A stretch of DNA of 6,213 nt from an uncultured Hymenobacter sp. (lineage in GTDB: Bacteria; Bacteroidota; Bacteroidia; Cytophagales; Hymenobacteraceae). Location: NCBI GenBank assembly GCA_937871705.1, contig CALMOO010000379.1:1-6213 (forward strand). The letters are read 5' to 3'. Of the stretch, positions 1 to 6,060 are shown in pieces. The notes beneath the pieces are model-generated. The model ran no database searches. It was not told the DNA's origin and was given only the letters and a program-made list of their open reading frames with translations. The position numbers were made by a program, and so were the translations under genes. The first letter of the stretch is position 1, and every line of letters begins with the position of its first letter.

Positions 1-2857
1 AGCCTTGACGACGGCCTCTTTCTCGACGGTGGCTAATACCTACACGGCCAGCTTCACACCGACGCTGCCGGCCAGCCCAACCGCGCCAAGCGTGACGCTG
101 AGCTTCGCCTCGGGCGACGCCTCTGGCAGCGGCTACCTCGACTACCTGGAGCTGCTAGTGCAGCGCCAGCTGCGGCTGAGCGCCTCGGCGCTGGAGTTTC
201 GCTCGCTCGCGCTGCGTGGGGCTGGCTCGGTGGGCACTTACACCGTTAGCAACACGGCCAGCGGCGCGCAGGTGTGGGAGGTAACCAACCCACGCCGCGC
301 CCGCGCCCAGGCCCTCGATGCCAGCGGCAGCTTCGTGGCGTACACCGACTCGCTGCGCGAATACGTGGCCTTGCAGCCCGGCGGCACCTTCGACGCGCCC
401 CGGCTTTTTGGTAAAATTGCCAACCAAAACCTGCACGCGCTGAATGCGGATGGCAAGCTCGATTTGGTAATTGTGTCCTACCCCCCCTTTCAGGCGCAAG
501 CCGAGAACCTGGCTAAGCACCGGCGCGAGTACAATGGTCTGAACGTGGCGGTGGTTACGACCAAGCAGGTGTTCAACGAGTTCAGTTCGGGGGCGCAAGA
601 CGTGACGGCCATCCGCGACCTGATGAAGCAGGTGTACGACCGCAACCCCGACCCGAGCACCCACCGTAACTACCTGCTCTTATTCGGCGATGCCTCGTAC
701 GATTACAAGTCGTCGCCCTTCAACGACAAGAGCAAAGAGCCCGCCTGGTGGGCTGCCGGCCGCCGGCCATTCAGCCAGGATGCCAACCTTGATGCCGACC
801 GCTACAACCAAAACTGCGTGCCGACCTACGAGTCGCGCGAGTCGTTCTTGCCCGTTGATGGCTACCGCAGCTATGCCGACGGCCGCTCGAGCTACGCTTC
901 GGAAGACTACTACGGCCTGCTCGATGACAACGAGGGCACCTGGGACGAGACTTTCAGTAACCGCTACGAAGCCTGCGATATTGGGGTGGGTCGCCTGCCA
1001 GTGCGCCCGTCCTACGGCCGAGAGAAAGATGATGCGCAGGCTAAGGCCGTGGTTGACAAGATTATTGCCTACGACACGCCGGCCAGCTTTGGCAAGTGGC
1101 GCAACCGCATTACCCTCACCGCCGACGACAATGACCCTCAGCTGGGCATGACGTTTACGACGGAGTCGGAGGGGATTTTTGCGGCTGATATCCAGCGCGC
1201 CGAGCCGGCCTCCAATATTCGCAAGGCCTACCTCGACCTGTTTCCGCAGCAAAGCGTAGCTGCTGGGCAGCGCTCGCCGGCCGCCGAGGCGGCTATTAAC
1301 GAAGCCCTCGACCAGGGTTCCCTGATGATTGGCTACACCGGCCACGGTGGCCCAATGGGCCTGGCCGATGAGCGCATTATCACCACGGCCTCGCTGCTGG
1401 CACTCACCAACCAGAACCGGCTCACGTTCTTCGTGACCGGCACCTGTGACTTGAGCACCTACGATAATCCCGATTATACCTCGGCCGGCGAGTCGGTGCT
1501 TACCGACAACCTGAATGGCGGCGCGGTGGGCCTCTTCACGACTACGCGGGTCGTGTATTCGGCCCAGAATACGCAGCTTGTCGATGCCTTTTACACGCAA
1601 GTGCTGAGCCGCAATTCGGCCGGCGACCTGCCCTATCTCGGCGCGGCTAGCCAGCTAGCCAAGGTGGCCGCCGCAGCTGGCGACCTCAACAATCGCAATT
1701 ACACCCTGCTCGCCGACCCCACTACGCGCCTGGCCTACCCCCGCCAGCGCGTGGTGCTCGACTCCGTCAACGGCCGCCGGGTGGCGTCGCTGCTGCTGAG
1801 CCCCGACACGCTGCGCGCCCTGGGCCAGGTGCGGCTGAGTGGCCACATCGAGAACAACCGGGCGCTGAACGCCAGCTTTAACGGCACGGCCGACATCACA
1901 ATTTTTGATAAGCCCGTAACGGTGAATACCCTTGGTGACCAAAATGGCACGCCCGTGCCGGTGCAGACGCAGGAAAACATTGTGTACGGCGGCCAGGCCA
2001 CGGTGCGGGCCGGACGCTTTAGCGTGAAATTCGTGGTGCCCAAGGACATTAATTACAATGTGGGACTGGGCAAGGTTAGCCTCTACGCCGCCGACCCTAC
2101 TAATCAGGTGGATGCGCAAGGCTACCAGCAGGCCGCCATCGGCGAGGCTGCCAAAAATTCCTTGGCCGATACTACCCCCCCCGAAATCCACTTGTTCATG
2201 AACGATGACTCGTTTGCGTCGGGCGGCACAACGGGACTGAACTCCTTGCTATTAGGTAAATTTTTTGATAAATCGGGCATCAACACCTCAAACGCTGGGG
2301 TAGGGCACGAGCTGACGGCAACGCTGGATAATGTGGCTACTAACCTGGTGATTGTCAACGACTCGTATACGGCCGCCGTAGATGATTTTACCCACGGGCA
2401 ACTGCGCTACAACTACCACGACCTAGCCCCCGGCCCCCACGTGATTAAAGTAAAAGCCTGGGATACCTACAATAATTCGGCGGAAGCCAGCGTAGAGTTC
2501 ATTGCGGCGCAAACCGAGCAGCTGGCGCTCGACCATGTCTTGAACTATCCCAACCCTTTCAGCAACAAAACAACCTTTCATTTTGACCACAATCGCTACG
2601 GCAACGAGCTGGAAGTGCAGGTGCAAATCTTCACGATAGCCGGCCGGCTGGTTAAAACACTGCGCGCTAATATGTTTGCTAGTACCGCCCACGTACCGGC
2701 CGCGGGCACCGCCCAGGAGCAGGAGCTTACCTGGGATGGCCGCGACGACTACAACGACCAGCTGGCGCGCGGCGTTTATGTGTACCGCGTGAGCGTGCGC
2801 TCGCTAACTGACCAGCAGACTGTGACTAAATTTGAAAAATTAGTGCTCTTAAACTAA
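1..2857 (+). CDS. porU: Type IX secretion system sortase PorU (C25 gingipain-like cysteine protease), 5' truncated
   Basis: PorU is the cell-surface sortase of the type IX secretion system: it cleaves the C-terminal signal from cargo proteins and joins the new C-terminus to an anionic-LPS anchor. The frame is open from base 2, so the gene enters from outside; the TTG at 5 is not taken as a start. Residues below count from that TTG. A caspase-like C25 domain spans about 151-578, ending in LADPTTRL. Its catalytic pair is visible: His447 in GYTGHGG and Cys481 in FVTGTCDLS, 34 residues apart as expected for gingipain-type enzymes. Beta-rich Ig-like segments follow (about 579-840). From about 843 to the end lies a T9SS-type C-terminal domain: NYPNPF at 847, then IFTIAGRLVKTL, WDGRD and GVYVYRVSV. 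The Porphyromonas gingivalis enzyme is about 1,158 residues with Cys690 as nucleophile, so roughly 200 N-terminal residues are missing here. porV follows directly, the gene order known from P. gingivalis. PorU itself is known to keep its C-terminal domain. Confidence 0.93.
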   Translation, partial: ALTTASFSTVANTYTASFTPTLPASPTAPSVTLSFASGDASGSGYLDYLELLVQRQLRLSASALEFRSLALRGAGSVGTYTVSNTASGAQVWEVTNPRRARAQALDASGSFVAYTDSLREYVALQPGGTFDAPRLFGKIANQNLHALNADGKLDLVIVSYPPFQAQAENLAKHRREYNGLNVAVVTTKQVFNEFSSGAQDVTAIRDLMKQVYDRNPDPSTHRNYLLLFGDASYDYKSSPFNDKSKEPAWWAAGRRPFSQDANLDADRYNQNCVPTYESRESFLPVDGYRSYADGRSSYASEDYYGLLDDNEGTWDETFSNRYEACDIGVGRLPVRPSYGREKDDAQAKAVVDKIIAYDTPASFGKWRNRITLTADDNDPQLGMTFTTESEGIFAADIQRAEPASNIRKAYLDLFPQQSVAAGQRSPAAEAAINEALDQGSLMIGYTGHGGPMGLADERIITTASLLALTNQNRLTFFVTGTCDLSTYDNPDYTSAGESVLTDNLNGGAVGLFTTTRVVYSAQNTQLVDAFYTQVLSRNSAGDLPYLGAASQLAKVAAAAGDLNNRNYTLLADPTTRLAYPRQRVVLDSVNGRRVASLLLSPDTLRALGQVRLSGHIENNRALNASFNGTADITIFDKPVTVNTLGDQNGTPVPVQTQENIVYGGQATVRAGRFSVKFVVPKDINYNVGLGKVSLYAADPTNQVDAQGYQQAAIGEAAKNSLADTTPPEIHLFMNDDSFASGGTTGLNSLLLGKFFDKSGINTSNAGVGHELTATLDNVATNLVIVNDSYTAAVDDFTHGQLRYNYHDLAPGPHVIKVKAWDTYNNSAEASVEFIAAQTEQLALDHVLNYPNPFSNKTTFHFDHNRYGNELEVQVQIFTIAGRLVKTLRANMFASTAHVPAAGTAQEQELTWDGRDDYNDQLARGVYVYRVSVRSLTDQQTVTKFEKLVLLN

Positions 2858-2994
2858 AACTTATCCTTAGAACGGCTGTCATGCTGAGCTTGCTGACCCG
2901 TGATAATCAATACTCTTCTTTCATTTCAGCCAAGCGCTTGTCTACCTCCTTTCTAGGCTTCTGCTCGCGTTCGTAAGTCGAAACTACCCCCTAC
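2858..2994 (+). other. porU-porV intergenic region
   Basis: This 137-base gap has no open frame of note, no perfect terminator hairpin and no good match to the Bacteroidota TAnnTTTG promoter element, so read-through from porU into porV is the simplest reading. It may act as a long leader for porV. The part at 2869-2896 (beginning agaacggctgtcatgctgag) looks like a fragment of a dispersed intergenic repeat, discussed in the findings. Within it, gtca-t-gc at 2877-2883 can pair with gc-tgac at 2891-2896 as a small bulged hairpin. Confidence 0.4.
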
Positions 2995-4203
2995 ATGACG
3001 GCAAATTTTCTACGCCCGCTGGCCGCTGCGCCGGCTCTGCTACTACTGACGGCCACAGCAGCTCTGGCCCAAAGTCCGCACACCATTACGACGGCTGTGC
3101 CCATTCTGACGCTCTCGCCCGATGCCCGCGGCTCGTCGCTGGGCGAGGCGGGGGTAGCAACTTCGCCCGACGCCAACTCAGCCTTCTACAACCCTGGCAA
3201 GCTGGGATTTGTGGATTATAAGTACGCCTTTTCGCCGTCGTATTCGCCCTGGCTGCGCCAAGTGACCGACGACATGAGCCTGAGCTACCTCTCGGGCTAC
3301 GGCAAAGTTGGCGACCGGGGCGCCTTTGCCGCGTCGCTGCTGTACTTCGACTTGGGCCAGATTGACTATCGCACGGGCCAAAACCTGCCCAACGGCAGCT
3401 TCAACCCGAAGGAGTATGCCGTGACGGTTTCGTACGGCCAGAAGCTGGGCGAGAACTTCGGGGTAGGCATCACGGGGCGCTACGTGCGCTCGAACCTCAT
3501 CGGCAACTACAGCGGCAACGATGCGCAAGCCGGCAACTCTTTTGCCGCCGACTTGGGCGCGTACTACAACAAAGACATTACCATCGGGCCGGGTGCTTAC
3601 AACCTGGCTTTTGGCTTGTCGATTGCCAACTTAGGCAATAAGATGGTGTACGATAACCCGCAGACATCCAGCTTTCTGCCAACTACGCTGCGCTTGGGTA
3701 CGGCTATCACCCGCGAGATTGATGCCTACAATAAAATCACGTTCACGGTTGACGCTACCAAGCTGCTGGTGCCTTCGCCCTACTACGACAATAGCAAGGC
3801 GCCCAACGACCCTGAGGTAGTTCGCATCAATACCGAGCGGCAGCAGCAGGGCATTATTTCGGGTATTTTCAACTCATTCGGCGACGCGCCGGGCGGGTTT
3901 AAGGAGGAGCTTCAGGAAATTAACCTGGGTGGCGGCTTCGAGTATTCCTACAACAATACCATCATGGCGCGGGCGGGCTACTTCTACGAGAACCCGAACA
4001 AAGGCGACCGGCAGTACCTGTCGTTTGGCCTCGGGGCGCACCTGTCGGTGTTTGGCGTCGACGGCACGTACCTGGTGCCCAACTCGCGGGCTAACCCGCT
4101 GGCGCAGACCATCCGGGTGTCGCTGCACTTCAACCTGAACAAGCTGGCCGATGCCTTTGACGAGAACGGCGCGGGCGGCACGCAGGGCACGCCGTTGAAC
4201 TAA
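2995..4203 (+). CDS. porV: Type IX secretion system outer-membrane shuttle protein PorV (LptO)
   Basis: PorV is a FadL-like outer-membrane beta-barrel. It collects cargo C-terminal domains from the SprA/Sov translocon and delivers them to PorU. The 402-residue product matches the usual length (about 390-400). A signal peptide is clear: one Arg at position 7, a hydrophobic Ala/Leu core, then ALA before Gln26, a likely signal peptidase I site. The mature start carries the family hallmark LSPDARGSSLGEAG (40-53) followed by SAFYNPGKLGF, and VDATKLLVP (252-260) is another typical PorV segment. Alternating hydrophobic/polar stretches throughout fit beta-strands. The last strand, around IRVSLHFNL, is followed by a polar 21-residue tail (382-402), slightly odd for a barrel protein. 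The ATG at 2995 places the signal peptide correctly; no Shine-Dalgarno sequence precedes it, which is normal in Bacteroidota. It lies 137 bases after porU and ends before a strong hairpin, so the two genes may form a transcription unit. A PorQ-type paralogue is less likely given the sequence and the porU context. Confidence 0.93.
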   Translation: MTANFLRPLAAAPALLLLTATAALAQSPHTITTAVPILTLSPDARGSSLGEAGVATSPDANSAFYNPGKLGFVDYKYAFSPSYSPWLRQVTDDMSLSYLSGYGKVGDRGAFAASLLYFDLGQIDYRTGQNLPNGSFNPKEYAVTVSYGQKLGENFGVGITGRYVRSNLIGNYSGNDAQAGNSFAADLGAYYNKDITIGPGAYNLAFGLSIANLGNKMVYDNPQTSSFLPTTLRLGTAITREIDAYNKITFTVDATKLLVPSPYYDNSKAPNDPEVVRINTERQQQGIISGIFNSFGDAPGGFKEELQEINLGGGFEYSYNNTIMARAGYFYENPNKGDRQYLSFGLGAHLSVFGVDGTYLVPNSRANPLAQTIRVSLHFNLNKLADAFDENGAGGTQGTPLN

Positions 4204-4249
4204 GTACCGGCACCGGCCGTTTGAGCGGCTAACCAAGAAATCACCCGCG

Positions 4250-4283
4250 AATACGCCTGCTCCTACTCGGGAGCAGGCGTATT
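4250..4283 (+). terminator. Perfect 14-bp hairpin, probable terminator of porV
   Basis: The arm aatacgcctgctcc (4250-4263) is exactly complementary to ggagcaggcgtatt (4270-4283), with a 6-base loop tactcg. The stem starts 46 bases after the porV stop and can be extended by GU/GC pairs on both sides. The downstream tract (tgtatgtt) is only moderately T-rich, so termination may be imperfect or the hairpin may serve mainly for 3'-end stability. Its place between porV and a new candidate promoter supports an end-of-transcript role. Confidence 0.8.
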
Positions 4284-4317
4284 TGTATGTTGGGCCCGCC
4301 CACTAGTTGTTTCTTTG
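4282..4317 (+). promoter_or_regulatory. Candidate Bacteroidota-type promoter for the M16-like gene
   Basis: The sequence tttctttg at 4310-4317 matches the Bacteroidota -7 element TAnnTTTG at all but one of the fixed positions. Two upstream elements are possible: TTTG at 4282-4285 (24-base spacer, a little long) or TTG at 4290-4292 (17-base spacer). Transcription would begin around 4322-4326 and leave a leader of about 30 bases before the GTG at 4356. The motif is short and degenerate, so this rests partly on its position between a terminator and a gene start. Confidence 0.45.
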
Positions 4318-4355
4318 CGGCTCTGTCTACTCGCTCTACTCTCAAGCTAAATTCC

Positions 4356-5633
4356 GTGTTAAACCGTCTGCTCCCGCCCCCTACCCACCCGCTCACCGAC
4401 CTAACCCTACCCACCCCCGACGTGCAGCGCCTGCCTAATGGCGCCCGGCTGCACCTGCTGGCCAACGCGGCCCAGCCCGTAGCGCGCCTGCAAGTGGTGG
4501 TGCCCGCCGGCAAGCGCCAGGAGCCCGCCCCCAGCTTGGCGCAGCTAACGGCGCGCTTGCTTACCGAAGGCACGGCCACACGCTCGGCCCGCCAGATTGC
4601 CGATGAGGTGGCTTTTTATGGGGCGGCGCTCGACTGCGAGGCCGGGCCCGACCGCGCCACGCTCACGCTCTACTGCCTGGCGCGGCACCTGCCCACGCTG
4701 CTGCCGCTGGTGCACGAGGTGCTGGCCGCGCCCACTTTTCCTGAGGCCGAGCTGCAGCAAATGAAAAACCGCATCGGCCAGAGCATGCGCGTTGAGCGCC
4801 AAAAAACCAGCTTCCGGGCCAGCGAGGAATTCAACCGGCAGTTGTTTGGCGAAGCTTCTCCCTACGGCGGGCCTTTCGACGAAGCCGCCCTGAAGCAGCG
4901 CACCGCCCAGGAACTGCGCGCCTTCCACGCGGCCGCGTATGCGCCGGCCAGCGCCGACATCTTTCTGAGCGGCGACGTGGCGGAGCTGGGCGCCCAGGTG
5001 GCCGAGCTGCTGGGCCAGTGGCAGCCCGTGAGTGGCGTGGTGCCTGCCGTGCTGCCTACCCCCTCGCTTGCCAGCAACTATCCCACGGGCCTAGTGCAGG
5101 TGCCCGTCGAGGGCAGCTTGCAGGCCTCGCTGCGGGTGGGCCGGCGCTGGCCGGCGCTGGGCGAGGCGCAAACGCCCGAGCTGCTGCTGCTGGTGAAGAT
5201 ACTGGGCGGCTACTTTGGCTCGCGGCTCATGAAAAATATTCGCGAAGACAAGGGCTTCACCTACGGCATCCAGGCCAGCGTGGTGAGCACGGCGCTCGTC
5301 ATTGGCACCGATGTGAAGGGCGACAGCGCCGCCGCGACGCGCCAGGAAATTGCCTACGAGCTGGAGCGCCTGCAAACCGAGCTGCTCGGCGACGACGAAC
5401 TCGAAACCGTGAAGAACTATACGCTGGGCAAGCTGCTGGGCGAAACCGCTACCGTGTTTGAGCAGGCCGACAAGTACCGCCACACCATTCTGCAAGGCCT
5501 GCGCCCCGACCACTACCAGCACTTGGTGCGCCAGACTCAGGCCGCCACCGCCGCCGACCTGCAAGCCCTGGCCCGCACCTACCTCAGCCCCGCCGACATG
5601 CTCGTCGTCGTAGCCGGCGGCGAAGAGGCATAA
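4356..5633 (+). CDS. M16-family (insulinase/processing-peptidase fold) protein lacking the HxxEH zinc site
   Basis: The GTG at 4356 gives 425 residues, a standard two-domain M16B length, beginning vLNRLLPPPTHPLTDL. Bacteroidota members of this group, as I recall them, typically begin with a similar M-L-N/D-R stretch. The frame also has an ATG at 4287, but that sits beside the terminator and ahead of the candidate promoter, and would add 23 residues with no homology-like character. The N-terminal domain has the family course (LPNGARLHLL, VVVPAGKRQE, LLTEGT, FYGAALDCEAG). At the place of the catalytic HxxEH, however, it reads QLTAR (residues 63-67), so both zinc-binding His and the catalytic Glu are replaced. 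The C-terminal domain keeps the signature GGYFGSRLMKNIREDKGFTYG, including the conserved Arg290 and Tyr303 of the substrate-binding R/Y pair. No signal peptide or membrane segment is visible, so it is probably cytoplasmic. By analogy with alpha-type subunits it could be a non-catalytic partner in a heterodimer, but no catalytic M16 gene is adjacent here. Family assignment is firm; function is unknown. Confidence 0.88.
   Translation: MLNRLLPPPTHPLTDLTLPTPDVQRLPNGARLHLLANAAQPVARLQVVVPAGKRQEPAPSLAQLTARLLTEGTATRSARQIADEVAFYGAALDCEAGPDRATLTLYCLARHLPTLLPLVHEVLAAPTFPEAELQQMKNRIGQSMRVERQKTSFRASEEFNRQLFGEASPYGGPFDEAALKQRTAQELRAFHAAAYAPASADIFLSGDVAELGAQVAELLGQWQPVSGVVPAVLPTPSLASNYPTGLVQVPVEGSLQASLRVGRRWPALGEAQTPELLLLVKILGGYFGSRLMKNIREDKGFTYGIQASVVSTALVIGTDVKGDSAAATRQEIAYELERLQTELLGDDELETVKNYTLGKLLGETATVFEQADKYRHTILQGLRPDHYQHLVRQTQAATAADLQALARTYLSPADMLVVVAGGEEA
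5141..5160 (+). repeat. 10-bp exact tandem duplication inside the M16-like gene
   Basis: The unit ccggcgctgg occurs twice back to back within codons for GRRWPALGE. Two copies of a 10-mer do not preserve the frame if one is gained or lost, so copy-number change would break the gene. It is most likely coincidental codon use in GC-rich sequence. Confidence 0.6.
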
Positions 5634-5636
5634 TGA

Positions 5637-5711
5637 TTAGTGACTGGTGACTACTAGGAAGACGTTCTGCTTCGCTCTGCATCACGTCCCCTATTAGTTA
5701 CTAGTCATTAA
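5637..5711 (+). terminator. Long imperfect hairpin between convergent genes, probable plus-strand terminator
   Basis: The arm at 5637-5653 (ttagtgactggtgacta) pairs over all 17 positions with 5695-5711 (tagttactagtcattaa) when read as plus-strand RNA: 14 Watson-Crick pairs and three G-U pairs. Inside, 5655-5658 pairs with 5690-5693, gacgt at 5661-5665 pairs with acgtc at 5684-5688, and tgc at 5668-5670 with gca at 5679-5681. On the minus strand the three wobbles become A-C mismatches, so the structure favours the plus strand, that is, the end of the M16-like transcript. No T-tract follows directly. The right arm covers the stop and last codons of the convergent CZB-like gene. Confidence 0.55.
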
Positions 5712-6060
5712 CTACTGCTTTTTCCAGGGTTTGGAGCAGTTCTTCCATTTTGTCGGAGTAGGTGTTGACGGTGGAGAGGCCGGTGCGGGCCTCTTCTATC
5801 TGGCCGCGCTGGTACTGGGCCACGAGGGCTTTGCCTGCTTCGAGGGTGGCCTGGAGGGTTTGCTCCAGGGCGCGCACTTCGGGCCGGGTGCTGTAGTGCG
5901 GTTTCACGACCGTAGCCAGCCATTGCCCAAACGGATTTTCGGCCAGCGAAAATAGCGCCGCATCTGCCTCGCGCACCCCGTAGAGCACCGAGCGGAGCCG
6001 CGATTTAAATAATACTTGCTTAATCCTGGCTTGTTGAAAGTCCAGTGTTGAAAGAGCCAT
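5701..6060 (-). CDS. Small CZB-like all-helical protein without zinc ligands (hypothetical)
   Basis: Starting from the ATG at 6058-6060 the product is 119 residues with no signal peptide or membrane segment, hence likely cytoplasmic, and almost entirely helix-forming. Its pattern follows the CZB (chemoreceptor zinc-binding) domain: residues 14-22 KQVLFKSRL against the family's DHxxWKxRL, residues 42-48 NPFGQWL against CRLGKWL, then PEVRALEQ (60-67) against the PAFxELExPH region and the final A-xx-G-x-x-xEA helix (81-91). The zinc ligands do not survive: Gln15 and Asn42 stand at the first His and the Cys, and Leu69 and Leu73 at the two later His positions. The only His is 55. CZB domains normally sense zinc or hypochlorous acid at the ends of chemoreceptors and diguanylate cyclases; this one stands alone. 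A longer frame with a GTG at 6153 exists, but its extra 31 residues are Arg/Cys/Pro-rich and look non-coding. The gene converges with the M16-like gene. That it is a real gene is likely; the CZB relationship is inferred by eye. Confidence 0.72.
   Translation of the reverse strand: MALSTLDFQQARIKQVLFKSRLRSVLYGVREADAALFSLAENPFGQWLATVVKPHYSTRPEVRALEQTLQATLEAGKALVAQYQRGQIEEARTGLSTVNTYSDKMEELLQTLEKAVVND

Noticed and set aside
5..7. TTG as the start codon of the first gene
   Set aside because: The frame is open to the window edge and PorU proteins are about 200 residues longer at the N-terminus, so this is a truncated gene rather than a TTG start.
680..1600. Long minus-strand open frame (306 residues) opposite porU
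   Set aside because: It lies wholly inside a clear C25 protease gene, is Val/Gly/Arg/Ala-rich in the way antisense of GC-rich coding DNA is, and shows no recognisable motif.
5634..5715. Miniature inverted-repeat transposable element
   Set aside because: The inverted arms are suggestive, but no target-site duplication is visible, the element would be under 90 bases, and one arm is part of a coding end; a hairpin terminator explains it more simply.
5731..5955. Plus-strand open frame of 74 residues opposite the CZB-like gene
   Set aside because: It is Gly/Phe-rich shadow sequence inside a better minus-strand gene and has no independent start signals.
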